A stretch of DNA of 64,000 nt from Candidatus Hydrogenedens sp. (GCA_016125095.1 WGMK01000024.1:1-64000); one strand, 5' to 3'; counted from the first letter of the stretch, positions 1 to 9,120 are shown. The notes: a model not told the origin generated them from the letters alone. Numbers and translations: made by a program.

Positions 1-133
1 CAGCTTCAAAAACCTCACCGACGGGGAATTGAATACCTACGTCGACAAGCTCAACAATCGTCCCAGAAAGAAACTCGGATTCCGCACCCCGGCACAGGTC
101 TTCCTCGAAAAGCCTGTTGCAATTAGACTTTGA
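1..133 (+). pseudogene. IS30-family transposase, C-terminal fragment (window edge)
   Basis: The frame starting at base 2 reads 43 residues to a TGA at 131-133. It ends with the pattern LNNRPRKKLGFRTPAQVF followed by a short tail, which is the typical C-terminus of IS30-family DDE transposases. Only the 3' end lies in the window, so I cannot tell whether the element is intact upstream. In this family the right terminal repeat usually overlaps or closely follows the stop codon, so the IS probably ends near 135-150. The family call is confident; completeness is unknown. Confidence 0.8.
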
Positions 134-476
134 ATCTGCGTGCGCAGTATGCGAAATTGGCGGATTATAATGGCTTTGCCGAAGATGGTTTCCAAATAGG
201 TCCAACTATATTATTTGTGCGCATATAAATATCAATACCTATTAAGCGCCAAATACAAATACCCTCAATAAGCAATCAAGTCTCGTCAATGCTTTGGATC
301 GCCGGTGGACGCGGTGTCGCACCACGGAGGGTCGAATTCTGCCCGCTGCCGAAATACGGGAGAAAAGCTGCGCAAATGCACCCGAAATAGGCATACTCTG
401 CGTTCATTCAGAGGGAAGGCATGTCGCCTATCCCCCTTGGGGCGGCAAGCCATGGGCAATCGGGCGGAGCGGAATT
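134..476. other. IS-flanking intergenic region without a supported gene
   Basis: This stretch of about 340 bp follows the transposase stop. It starts with the presumed IS end and contains an AT-rich segment (about 165-290) with a TATAAT at 165-170, but I see no matching -35 box. Short open frames in 286-516 have no recognisable content and overlap pdxJ out of frame. I see no RNA gene here. Confidence 0.5.
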
Positions 477-1199
477 GTGATCGAACTCGGTGTAAACATT
501 GACCATGTGGCGACACTGCGGCAGGCGCGGCGCGAGGGCTGGCCGAAGGTGGTGGAGGCGGCGCGGGTGTGCGAAGACGCCGGCGCCCATCAGATTACCG
601 TGCATCTGCGGCAGGACCGGCGGCATATCCAGGACCATGATATCGAGGACCTGGCCCAGTCGCTGCGGGTACGGATGAACTTCGAGATGGCCGCCGTGCC
701 GGAGATGATTGCGCTGGCGCATCGCATCCGGCCGCATTCGGTGTGCCTCGTGCCGGAAAGCCGCGAGGAAATCACCACGGAAGGCGGCCTCGACGTGGCG
801 GCGCGCGTGGAAGAACTGACGGCCCTGACCGCGGGCATGCACGAACGTGGCATCCTGGTGAGCATGTTTATCGACCCCGACCTGGCGCAGGTAGAAGCCA
901 GCGCCGCCACGGGGGCCGACATGGTGGAACTGCACACGGGACAGTACGCCAACGCCGCCGAAGCCGATACGCCTGCGGAACTCGAGCGGCTGCGCACGTG
1001 CGGCGACGCCGCCGTACGCTTGGGCATGCTGTTCAACGCGGGCCACGGCCTAAGCATCCGCAATCTCGCCCCGGTGGCTGCCCTGCCCGGGCTGCACGAA
1101 GTGAACATCGGCCACGACATCATCTCGCGCGCCATCTTCATCGGGCTGGATTCCGCGGTGAAAGAGATCCTTGCTATACTGCAGCAACACGCTGCATGA
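477..1199 (+). CDS. pdxJ: pyridoxine 5'-phosphate synthase PdxJ
   Basis: PdxJ condenses 1-deoxyxylulose 5-phosphate with 3-amino-2-oxopropyl phosphate to make pyridoxine 5'-phosphate in the DXP-dependent vitamin B6 pathway (cytoplasmic TIM barrel). The 240-aa product begins with ELGVNIDHVATLRQAR, the family N-terminus. It carries HLRQDRRH at about residues 43-50, EGGLDVA, and NAGHGL near 187-192. I chose the GTG at 477 because the frame is open much further upstream without homology, because 240 aa is the normal family length, and because a GGAG-like site (466-469) sits 7 bases upstream. The first gene of a plus-strand run, it is followed closely by a small basic ORF and a lipoprotein gene. 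Confidence 0.95.
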   Translation: MIELGVNIDHVATLRQARREGWPKVVEAARVCEDAGAHQITVHLRQDRRHIQDHDIEDLAQSLRVRMNFEMAAVPEMIALAHRIRPHSVCLVPESREEITTEGGLDVAARVEELTALTAGMHERGILVSMFIDPDLAQVEASAATGADMVELHTGQYANAAEADTPAELERLRTCGDAAVRLGMLFNAGHGLSIRNLAPVAALPGLHEVNIGHDIISRAIFIGLDSAVKEILAILQQHAA

Positions 1200-1209
1200 G
1201 GGTTGCATC

Positions 1210-1365
1210 ATGAAATCGAAAGACGGCGACAACAAGAACAAGATCAAGCTGCCCGGCGCCTCGAAGCCCTTTCCTCCGATGGGGAAAGGCGGCGGCAAAA
1301 AGGGCGGCGGCGCGCCCGCCATGGCCCCGCGCAAGAGCTTCAAGCAACGCGGCGGCGGCAAGTGA
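1210..1365 (+). CDS. small Lys/Gly-rich basic protein, function unknown
   Basis: A 51-aa frame starts at ATG 1210, seven bases after a GAGGG ribosome-binding site that overlaps the pdxJ stop region. The product is hydrophilic and strongly basic, with a KGGGKKGGG stretch in the middle and RKSFKQRGGGK at the C-terminus. It has no signal peptide, cysteines or membrane segment. The tight spacing after pdxJ (10 bp) and before the lipoprotein gene suggests co-transcription. The composition would suit a nucleic-acid-binding or ribosome-associated peptide, but I do not recognise a family, and a spurious frame remains possible. Confidence 0.55.
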   Translation: MKSKDGDNKNKIKLPGASKPFPPMGKGGGKKGGGAPAMAPRKSFKQRGGGK

Positions 1366-1384
1366 TCGCGCTGCACCGCCCGGC

Positions 1385-2158
1385 ATGATGCGCGCGCGCT
1401 TCTGGCTGTGCGCGGTGCTGCTCTGCGCCGGCTGCGAAACCGGCGTGCCGCCCGCTTATGACATGATCATGATGACCGGCGGCCTGCCCGATTCGGTCGA
1501 GGGGGAGGCCGTATCCGAGGGCGAAAGCGAAGGCGCGCCCGAGAAGCCTGCCTTCGACACGGTGAAGGCCGCCCGAAAATTCGCCGAGAACGCCGCCACG
1601 CTGCGCGACCTCTCCTGGAATGAGCGCATCACCTACCGGTTGCCCGGCTCGTTCACCATCGAACTGCTGCTGCGCGTGGCGTCCGATGCCAATGGCGATG
1701 CCTATGTGACCGAGATCAATCGCGCTACCTCGGAGGCCCAAGGTGTGCACCGCGCTGCCGACGCCCGCGCGGCCACCGAAGACGATCAGCGCCGCGCCCG
1801 GCTCTTGGCCGATCTCGCCCGCGCCTACACCTCGCCCCCGCCCGGCAAGATGGACGGCATGTTCGCGGCGGGTCCCGTGCCTGCGGCCGGCCCGGGCTAT
1901 GGCCTCGTGTGGTTCTCCGCCGCCGATTTCATCATGCCCGGCGACGCCCTCAGCCTCAGCGTCAATGAACTCACCGCCAAGCCCGAGCGTCTCGAGATTA
2001 CGGCTCAGGCAGAAGGCACCCCGGTGGAGGCCATCGCGGCCTATCGCGAACTCCCCGACGGCACCTTCTATCCCCAGAGCACCGAAGTGCGCCTGCCCGA
2101 GCTCGGCATCCAGCTCACCGCCGAACGCTACAACTTCCGCCTCCAGCCCCACCGCTGA
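1385..2158 (+). CDS. lipoprotein with short EGx linker, function unknown
   Basis: The 257-aa product starts with a short signal peptide and a lipobox (LLCAGC, Cys about residue 19), so it should be lipidated and anchored in a membrane. Just after the anchor comes a short Glu/Gly linker (EGEAVSEGESEGAPE), a small version of the EGx linkers in the large secreted proteins of this window. The rest resembles a soluble mixed alpha/beta domain with no family I can name. It lies 19 bp after the small basic gene on the same strand and converges on the SGNH hydrolase gene, 22 bp away. Start: ATG 1385 (a second ATG follows immediately). Confidence 0.75.
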   Translation: MMRARFWLCAVLLCAGCETGVPPAYDMIMMTGGLPDSVEGEAVSEGESEGAPEKPAFDTVKAARKFAENAATLRDLSWNERITYRLPGSFTIELLLRVASDANGDAYVTEINRATSEAQGVHRAADARAATEDDQRRARLLADLARAYTSPPPGKMDGMFAAGPVPAAGPGYGLVWFSAADFIMPGDALSLSVNELTAKPERLEITAQAEGTPVEAIAAYRELPDGTFYPQSTEVRLPELGIQLTAERYNFRLQPHR

Positions 2159-2180
2159 GCCAGAGCAAGAAACTCCAGGA

Positions 2181-3824
2181 TCAGGATTCCCGCGCCACGC
2201 CCCCGGATTCTCCGGCCGGCGGCATGTTGCCGAGCAAGCGCGCCACCGTCTCCCGGAGTTCGGCATGCATGATCGCTGCCTTCTCTTCGATGCCGCATTG
2301 AAACATGTGACAGAAATCCTGGAACTTGTCCAGCGTCCCGTCGAACTTTTCGGCGACGGGTATCAGGATCATGCCTTGTTCCCGGGCGCGGGAAGCGAGC
2401 GCCTCATTGTAGCGCTGAAGCAGATATTCGTATTGAAGGAACTTGAACCCCGCTATCCACCATTGATTCGGGAAATTGAAGTCGAGATAGAATTGCTCCT
2501 CTTCGGAAAGCCGCGCCGTGTTCGGCACGGCAATCGTCGATACGGCAACCGGAATGCCATGGGCACCGAAGGCCTTATGGAGAAACGACAAGTTATCGAG
2601 AATCGATTGCTTCGACGCATCGATTTCACCATCCGTGGGAAGCAGCCACCGCCATCCCCACGCCAGACAGAAACGCGAGAACGAAAGAATCCGCTTTATC
2701 GCAGGCGCTTCGAGATAGCGCCATTCCAGTAGCGAATTGCGCAGCACGTCGTTTATGCCTTCGTAAATCAGCACCAGATCCGGCTGAAGGTCCAAATACT
2801 CCGAATATCGCAGCACATGTGCCGCGCTCGAAGTGCCCGGGACACCGCAATTGATGACTTCGATTCGGTGCCCGGGAAAATCGCGGTTCAACAGGAATTC
2901 AAGTAGGTTGGGATACGTCTGACTGTTCGTAATGCCTTCTTCGGTCGTCGAACTCCCGAGACACAAAATCCGGAACGTCCCTGCCGGCTTGGGCAAGGCG
3001 ATAGGATCGTCGCGCCACCCCAGTTCATTTGTAGCGTAGTCCGCTCCGTCGTGGAAGCCGCGTTTCAAATTGAAGGCTGGTATCTCGTACCGCGAATCAG
3101 GCTGCGGAGGCGACAGCGCGCCATCGACCCGGAGGAGGACAATCGCGGCTTCCTGTCCTCCGCCCGACGGCACGAGTGTCACCGCGCAGGGAAAGGGGAG
3201 GAAACTAGCGTCCGTGTCCAGGCGCATCGGAACCCCTTTGGCCAACACCCCGGGGAGCGCCTCTTTGACGGCGGCACGCCACTCGGCGAAGCGCTCCAGC
3301 TTCAGCACAATCGGCCTGCGGTCTACGTCGCCCAACACCGAAGACAACCGCTCGAAGCTCGGTGGGCCGTAGATTGCCAGGACCTCGCCTTCCGCATCGA
3401 CCGACACCGCGACGATGCCGTGCAGGCGCGCTGCAAATCCCCGTTGCGACGGCCCGAGCGATCCAAACCATGCGATCCAGGATTCCTCGTCGGCGCGAAG
3501 CGCATCTGAACGATACAGCACCTCGCGTTCCGCGCCGCTCAAGTCCAGCGGGCGGTATGATTTTGGAGGGGCCGTCGGATGCGGAGTCTGAAGCGCGCTT
3601 CCCGTCTCCGGCTGGGGGATATGTCCAGTGGCCCGAGCCTGCACGAGCGGATTGGTATTCATACGGTAGACGTAAACGGCCACGGTACCGAACTCGAGCG
3701 CGAGCGGGATCAGGCAAAGCCAGAGAATCAAAATGGTAGAGCCAAACACCACACGAGACCGTCTTCCAGATCGGGGCTTCGTCGACTGATTGCGCGTGGT
3801 ATCCGGCCCTTCTAGAGGACGCAC
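2181..3824 (-). CDS. membrane-tethered SGNH/GDSL-family hydrolase
   Basis: The 547-aa protein has one hydrophobic segment near residues 25-55 (STILILWLCLIPLALEFG), so it is probably anchored with its catalytic part outside the cytoplasm. The C-terminal half has the SGNH signature: LCLGSSTTEEG near residue 292 (block I serine), INCGVPG (block II Gly), YEGINDVLRN near 355 (block III Asn) and DFCHMF near 507 (block V Asp-x-x-His). Such enzymes are esterases or acyl hydrolases, often acting on O-acetylated glycans. The substrate cannot be read from sequence. The start is a GTG at 3824 without an obvious Shine-Dalgarno, and a slightly shorter start is possible. It converges with the lipoprotein gene. 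Confidence 0.85.
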   Translation of the reverse strand: MRPLEGPDTTRNQSTKPRSGRRSRVVFGSTILILWLCLIPLALEFGTVAVYVYRMNTNPLVQARATGHIPQPETGSALQTPHPTAPPKSYRPLDLSGAEREVLYRSDALRADEESWIAWFGSLGPSQRGFAARLHGIVAVSVDAEGEVLAIYGPPSFERLSSVLGDVDRRPIVLKLERFAEWRAAVKEALPGVLAKGVPMRLDTDASFLPFPCAVTLVPSGGGQEAAIVLLRVDGALSPPQPDSRYEIPAFNLKRGFHDGADYATNELGWRDDPIALPKPAGTFRILCLGSSTTEEGITNSQTYPNLLEFLLNRDFPGHRIEVINCGVPGTSSAAHVLRYSEYLDLQPDLVLIYEGINDVLRNSLLEWRYLEAPAIKRILSFSRFCLAWGWRWLLPTDGEIDASKQSILDNLSFLHKAFGAHGIPVAVSTIAVPNTARLSEEEQFYLDFNFPNQWWIAGFKFLQYEYLLQRYNEALASRAREQGMILIPVAEKFDGTLDKFQDFCHMFQCGIEEKAAIMHAELRETVARLLGNMPPAGESGGVARES

Positions 3825-4016
3825 TTGTGCCCGATTCCTTTCGATTTAATGACACTGGGACCCTCGATTCGCATCCCTATCGCCATCAGGCCGCGAGGGA
3901 ACGGCTGACACTATACCATCTTACGCAGGCCAGGGATGCGCCGGGCGTCGACATCCTACGGGGGATGCGGTATGCCACGGCGGAGCTTGCCTTTTTCCCA
4001 ACGCAGACCCCGCGCC

Positions 4017-7000
4017 TCACAGCCCGGGGCAGAAGCCGTCCTCGGTCTCCTCGCAGCGTTGGATGGCGCCCGCATTGAAGAACTGAATCAGGCGCAGCAG
4101 TTCCGACAGCGATACACTCCAGTCTTGGGGGTTGTAATCCAATGCATGCGGCACGCAAGATTCCGCGCCGACATCGAAGCCCAGCGTGAAACCGTCCTCG
4201 GTCGCCCCGGCGTTCTCGGCACAGTGGTACCCCGATCCATTGAACAGCTGGATAAAGCGCAGCACTTCAGAAAGATCGACCACGCCGTCGGCGTTCAGGT
4301 CCGCCCGGTGAATGGGACCATCCCCGCCCGACGCCTCAAGCAACTCCGACACCTGCAACAATCCGTCGCCATTGGCGTCGATTAGGTCGAATGCTTCTTG
4401 CGTGAGCTCCGGCGAAATACTTTGCAGGGCGGTGAAACTCAGCCCTTCCGCAGTGCCGCCCAACCCGGCGAACCCGGCCAACAGGTCCTGTGCCATGCTG
4501 CCCAGCGCGTCCCCTTCGCCTCCACCTTCGCCTCCACCTTCGCCATCCACCACGCCCTCTGGCTGGCCCTCGGGCATCCCCTCGATAACGCCCTCCGGCT
4601 GGCCTTCGACCACACCTTCGACGACCCCCTCGGGGCCGCCTTCGGAAGTCCCCTCGACAACGCCTTCCGTTGTTCCTTCGGTCGTGCCCTCGGTCGTGCC
4701 CTCGGCCTCGCCCTCAAGGCCATCGTCGGCCTGCATCAGAAAGCGTGGCGCGCTCGTGATGACGTTCGCAGATAGCACAACGTTTTTCAATTGCTCCGTG
4801 TAGCCGTCGGCCGTGCCCCGTACTTCGTATTCCCCCGGAAACTGATTCGTGAACCGGAAGAACCCACCGCCGTCGGGTGTAGCCTGAAGTTCGCCATCGA
4901 CCACCAGCGGGTTCGCCTCCGGTGCTATCCGCTGCCCGCTTTCGGCGTCCAGCATGATGCCCGTAATCGAGCCCGGCTCCAAAGACGCGCCTGCCGGAAC
5001 ATTCGGCAGCACCTGAATCGCCGTCTCGGGGCTGCCCCCCGGTACCGAAATCTGCGCAAAAATATCGTCCGGGCCCAGGTTGCCCCAGTCGTTGTACCCC
5101 GCCATCACGGTCGAGGGCGGCGCGGCGGAAAACTCCACGAAGCTCGCCCCAGCCGCCAAACCCCGGAATCGGTTAAAGCCGGATTGCAGAATGAGCGAAG
5201 TCGCACCCAGCACAGGCAGCTGCGGTTCCACCGACTTGGCCGACACATCGATGGCAATCGCACGCGAGTTCGCGCCGTCGGCGCTGATGCCGTCGAACCA
5301 GTTGTCCGACACCCGGACGCTCGAGTCGACCGCGTGCAGGCCCGTGCCCAAGTTTTCGATGGAGCAACGGGTGACGACCGATTCCGCCGAGCCCGCTCCA
5401 GCGCTGCGAATGCCGGTCGACACCGGACGACTGAGACCATCCAGCGCGACATTCTCCACCGCCATGGAGACATTATCGATATCCACCAATACCAGCTGTT
5501 GCGCGGCATCGGATGGCGGCCGGACCGTCAGATCCCGCAGCACCGCCCCCTCGGCCCCCGATACCACTACGTTGCTCGTGGAGATGAGTTGATTGAAAGT
5601 CGGCTGGATAATCGTCAGTCCGGGCTGCGATGCGTCGGCACCGGCCAACACGACGTATGGCTCCATGGCCACGGCTTCCTCATACGCGCCGGCCGCCACC
5701 GCGATGGTAATGGGATTCGATTCGGAGGCCGCGGGAGCAACACGCGAAAGGGCATAGCCGATGGTCTGCCAAGGCTGCGACGCCGTACCACCGGACACCG
5801 CATCCGTGCCGCCGGGTGCGACATAGACTTGCGAAATACCGCCGCATGCGCTGGTATCCACCACCACCGTGCGGACCACAGGCTCGGCCACCAGGCCCAG
5901 CGAACTCGTCGCGGTGTAGGTAATCTCGTACGTACCCGGCACCGGCAGCCAATCCTCGCCGCCGGAGATATCGACCGGAGCGGAATCGCCGCAAGAATCC
6001 ACTGCCGACGCGCCGAGCTCCGTATACACCTCGTCGCAGCCGAGCGTGACGACCGACGGGCCGTTCAGCGTAATCTCCAGTTGCTCCGGCGGCACCACCA
6101 CCAGACGGTAAGCAGGCTCCGCCTCGAGCCCCGTGCCGCTGACGGCCGTATAGGTCACCACATGGGTTCCCGGCTGCTCGAGCGCCGCGCCATCCCCCGT
6201 AATCTCATAGGTCACCACTTCGCCGCAGTCGCCGTAGACCACCGCCCCCGGCTCCACATAGGACGCACCGCATTCGAGTTCGACGACGAAGGGCGCGTTC
6301 AGCGCGATGACCGGCGCCAACTCGGGCAACACCACCACATACCGAATGATCTGAGGCGCATCGTCGCCCAGGCTGTTCTCCACGTCATAGGTGATTTCAT
6401 ACGCACCGGGCGTCTCAGGGTCGACCGTATCGCCGCCGATGACGATGTCTCCCGAAAGGTCGCCATCCGTTAAATCGGTCGCGGCAGCGCCCGGCTCCAC
6501 ATAGTCTTCTCCGCATTGCAGGGTCAGGTGCGCATCTCCCAGCAGCGCAATGCTCGGCGCCTGCACGGTCCACAGTTCAATCGCGTCGTCACTGCCGATA
6601 GCCAGGAGCCGATCGTCGGCCGTAAGCGCCGCTTCATTGATGGGAGCATCGTTCAGCGTCTCGAACACGGCGAGCGTCGCGCCCGAGGACACATCCCAAA
6701 GCCGCGCCGTTCCGTCTTTCGAGCCCGACACCAGCCCTGCGCCATCGGACGTGTAGGCCAGGGAGACGACCTTGTCGGTGTGGCCCTGGAGGACCTGCAC
6801 CAGATCACCCGTGGCCGCGCTCCAGATAAAGACCGCCTGCGCCCCCGCCCCAGCGACATAGGCCTTGTCCGGGGATATCGCCACGGCATCCCCGACCGTA
6901 ACCGGGCACGCGAGATTCTTGTCGAGCAACTTGGGGCTTCGATTCCAAAGCTTCACTAACTTCTTCGAACCATACAGAACCTTGGTGCCATCCATAGAAC

Positions 7001-8732
7001 TTGCCAATGCACGGACTTCGTTCTGAGGCGTCTCAAGCAGGCTGCTAAACGCGCCGGTTGTTCCATCCGACAAAGCGACATAAGCGCTAACGAAAACGTT
7101 CTCCGGATCGAAGCGATCGACGCTCGCTAAAGCATCATTGCCCGCGAAAACGGTGATTGAAGTAGGGCTGATATTTCCCAGGTTGTTCGTAATCGTTCCC
7201 AGGTTGGCATCATTGGCATAGTCTCGAATCCTGTTGCCGATGGAGTATTTCGTTCCATCAGGTGAAAACTTTACGGTCCTGTTCGATATCGCCTCCGGGA
7301 TATCGCGCACGAAATCACCCGACTCCAGTTCGAGCACGATCGGGTGGCTGGCAGTGAAAACCAAGTCGCTGCCATCTGGACTAAAGGCGGACCCCGTTAC
7401 CGTATCATCGATTAGGTACAAGTCCCTGATCTTCGTGCCGTTCGACAGGTCGTTGACAAAGACGTTGCCTGCCGTGTCGCCCGACAGCAGGGTGGTGCCG
7501 TCGGGGCTCACCGAGCACGAGATGATGTAGTTGGGTCCCTCGTGCGTGGCACGCACGCCGGTGCCGGCAAAGTCGGGGAGGCTGAATCCCTCCACGGTGA
7601 AATCCGAGTCGAAATACAAGAACGCGTCGTCCGGACTGAGCGCCAAATCTGAAATGAAACTGACTTGAAAGCCGGTCTTTACAAATACCTGTTGACCGCT
7701 AGCGACCTCCCAGACACGAATGGCCTTGTCGCGGCCCCCCGTGTACAACTTCGCGCCGTCGGAAGCGAATACCGCTGCATCGACGGAAGCGGTATGCTTT
7801 GCAAGCGTCGAAACCAGCGCGCCCGTCGCTCGGTTCCATAGCTTTAGCGTCGTGTCGGACGAGCCGGTAAGTAGCAGCAGCCCGTCGGGGGAAAACTCCA
7901 CGACATTGATGGACCCGCTGTGCGCGGCCCAAGTGCGCTCCAGCAGTCCGCTCGCCGGATTCCAAAGCAACGCGCTCCCGTCGCCCGCACCCGCCAGCAC
8001 CTGGCTGCCGCCGGGCGAGAATGCCACCGAGCGCACGCCACCGACATGTCCAGACAAGGTTTGGAGCAGCGCACCGCTGTAGACATCCCAAATGCGTACG
8101 TTGCCGTCCAGACACCCCGTGACGACACGGCCGCCATCGGGAGAGAAGGAGCCGCACATCACCTCGTCGGGATGGCTCAGCGAGAACGCCTCCCGATCGG
8201 TCACCAGGTCGACGATGCGGGCCGACGCGTCGCGTGAGCAAATGAGCACCCGCAGCCCGTCCGGAGAATAATCGACGGAGCTGATTTCACCGACCGTGAC
8301 TGCCGGTCTGGTCCACAGCGGGGCCGGAAAGATCGGCTCTGCGGTTTCCGTGCAACCCCCGCCATCCTGCACTTCGACCGTCCGATAGGCCGACGCCTTC
8401 AAGTCTTCGCCATCGATGACGTTGTAGGTTACCGCGTAGAATCCGGCTCGGTTGGTATCCACGTTGTCGTATGTCACGATGGATCCGGTCAAATCTCCCG
8501 AAATTGGGTCGGACGCCGTGGCGCCCGCATCGGTGTAGGTATCGCCGCAATTCGCGACGGCCGGATTGTCTCCGAGAATCGTAATCTCCGGGGGCAACTG
8601 GTCGCCGATTTTTATGGCGCGTGGCACTTGGTTCGCTTGGCTTCCCTCGAAATCCGACGTCGCCCCGGCGGGTACGTTCGCCAGCGCCAATACAAGCGAC
8701 ACTACGTGCACCGCGATCTGAAATCGCATCAT
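4017..8732 (-). CDS. giant secreted WD40 / Ig-like / beta-helix protein with EGx linker and EF-hand tail
   Basis: The 1571-aa product has a signal peptide (about residues 1-25), then these domains: a DUF5011/HYR-like Ig domain (about 48-125); a long run of WD40 blades (about 145-725) with many FSPDG...V-GS-D-T-KLW motifs; three more Ig-like domains, each with a conserved Cys in L(Q/E)CG; a beta-helix region (about 970-1245) starting YVAPGGTDAVSGGT; a carboxypeptidase-regulatory-like fold (about 1250-1330); an EGx-rich linker (about 1335-1412); and an EF-hand tail (about 1413-1571). The tail has DANGDGLLQVSE, DLNADGVVDLSE and a DYNPQDWSVSLSELLR repeat, and ends RCEETEDGFCPGL. It is likely an exported surface or scaffold protein, with no catalytic motif seen. 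A good promoter lies at 8795-8823. It shares its architecture with the next upstream gene (9083-11884). Confidence 0.85.
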   Translation of the reverse strand: MMRFQIAVHVVSLVLALANVPAGATSDFEGSQANQVPRAIKIGDQLPPEITILGDNPAVANCGDTYTDAGATASDPISGDLTGSIVTYDNVDTNRAGFYAVTYNVIDGEDLKASAYRTVEVQDGGGCTETAEPIFPAPLWTRPAVTVGEISSVDYSPDGLRVLICSRDASARIVDLVTDREAFSLSHPDEVMCGSFSPDGGRVVTGCLDGNVRIWDVYSGALLQTLSGHVGGVRSVAFSPGGSQVLAGAGDGSALLWNPASGLLERTWAAHSGSINVVEFSPDGLLLLTGSSDTTLKLWNRATGALVSTLAKHTASVDAAVFASDGAKLYTGGRDKAIRVWEVASGQQVFVKTGFQVSFISDLALSPDDAFLYFDSDFTVEGFSLPDFAGTGVRATHEGPNYIISCSVSPDGTTLLSGDTAGNVFVNDLSNGTKIRDLYLIDDTVTGSAFSPDGSDLVFTASHPIVLELESGDFVRDIPEAISNRTVKFSPDGTKYSIGNRIRDYANDANLGTITNNLGNISPTSITVFAGNDALASVDRFDPENVFVSAYVALSDGTTGAFSSLLETPQNEVRALASSMDGTKVLYGSKKLVKLWNRSPKLLDKNLACPVTVGDAVAISPDKAYVAGAGAQAVFIWSAATGDLVQVLQGHTDKVVSLAYTSDGAGLVSGSKDGTARLWDVSSGATLAVFETLNDAPINEAALTADDRLLAIGSDDAIELWTVQAPSIALLGDAHLTLQCGEDYVEPGAAATDLTDGDLSGDIVIGGDTVDPETPGAYEITYDVENSLGDDAPQIIRYVVVLPELAPVIALNAPFVVELECGASYVEPGAVVYGDCGEVVTYEITGDGAALEQPGTHVVTYTAVSGTGLEAEPAYRLVVVPPEQLEITLNGPSVVTLGCDEVYTELGASAVDSCGDSAPVDISGGEDWLPVPGTYEITYTATSSLGLVAEPVVRTVVVDTSACGGISQVYVAPGGTDAVSGGTASQPWQTIGYALSRVAPAASESNPITIAVAAGAYEEAVAMEPYVVLAGADASQPGLTIIQPTFNQLISTSNVVVSGAEGAVLRDLTVRPPSDAAQQLVLVDIDNVSMAVENVALDGLSRPVSTGIRSAGAGSAESVVTRCSIENLGTGLHAVDSSVRVSDNWFDGISADGANSRAIAIDVSAKSVEPQLPVLGATSLILQSGFNRFRGLAAGASFVEFSAAPPSTVMAGYNDWGNLGPDDIFAQISVPGGSPETAIQVLPNVPAGASLEPGSITGIMLDAESGQRIAPEANPLVVDGELQATPDGGGFFRFTNQFPGEYEVRGTADGYTEQLKNVVLSANVITSAPRFLMQADDGLEGEAEGTTEGTTEGTTEGVVEGTSEGGPEGVVEGVVEGQPEGVIEGMPEGQPEGVVDGEGGGEGGGEGDALGSMAQDLLAGFAGLGGTAEGLSFTALQSISPELTQEAFDLIDANGDGLLQVSELLEASGGDGPIHRADLNADGVVDLSEVLRFIQLFNGSGYHCAENAGATEDGFTLGFDVGAESCVPHALDYNPQDWSVSLSELLRLIQFFNAGAIQRCEETEDGFCPGL

Positions 8733-8794
8733 GGAACCAACCCCAAATTACCTGCCGGCACGTTCTTGCCTAACCCGATTGTTCATCAGAGACT

Positions 8795-8823
8795 AGAATA
8801 CTGCAAAAGCCGCCAATTGTCTA
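8795..8823 (-). promoter_or_regulatory. sigma70-like promoter for the giant WD40 gene
   Basis: On the minus strand TAGACA (8818-8823) and TATTCT (8795-8800) are separated by exactly 17 bases, about 60 bases upstream of the start codon at 8732. Five of six bases match the -35 consensus and four of six match the -10. It is predicted from sequence only. Confidence 0.5.
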
Positions 8824-8910
8824 CCAGCAGTATGACGGTGAAAAGGTAACCGGTACCCCTGGTGGGAGCAGATTTTCCAGGCCAATCTTGGCCCGTCGCG
8901 GCAGTGGCCC

Positions 8911-9120
8911 TTACTCCACGGCGCAGAAGCCGTCCTCGGATTCCCCGCAGCGCGCGACGCCGCCCGCCGCCTCAATCAACTCCGACACCTGCAGCAGTCC
9001 ATCGCCGTTCACGTCGATGGCGTCAAACTCTTCCTGCGACAACAACGGCAAAATCAAGTGCCCGCCGTCGCGGGCCTTCGCCTTAGCTTCCCGGCCGCAG
9101 CCGCGCGCCCACGCCCAGCA
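8911..9120 (-). pseudogene. orphan EF-hand/dockerin-like C-terminal remnant
   Basis: Between the two WD40 genes, an open minus-strand frame reads an EF-hand tail: EEFDAIDVNGDGLLQVSEL, then a short spacer and RCGESEDGFCAVE, ending with TAA at 8911-8913. It clearly resembles the tail of the neighbouring giant protein (DANGDGLLQVSELLEASGG and RCEETEDGFC). The frame is closed by a stop at about 9118-9120, has no ATG or GTG start, and differs from the frame of the 9083-11884 gene, which it overlaps by about 37 bp. The middle SELLR repeat is missing. I read it as a decayed gene end, or an old tail of the upstream gene lost by frameshift. Confidence 0.6.

Noticed and set aside
4500..4730. Possible CRISPR-like or tandem DNA repeat in the EGx linker
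   Set aside because: The repeats are degenerate codon-level repeats encoding Glu-Gly-x; there are no equal-length spacers or cas genes.
4791..6473. 560-codon plus-strand frame antisense to the 1571-aa protein
   Set aside because: Arg/His-rich shadow; the minus-strand gene has clear domains in the same bases.
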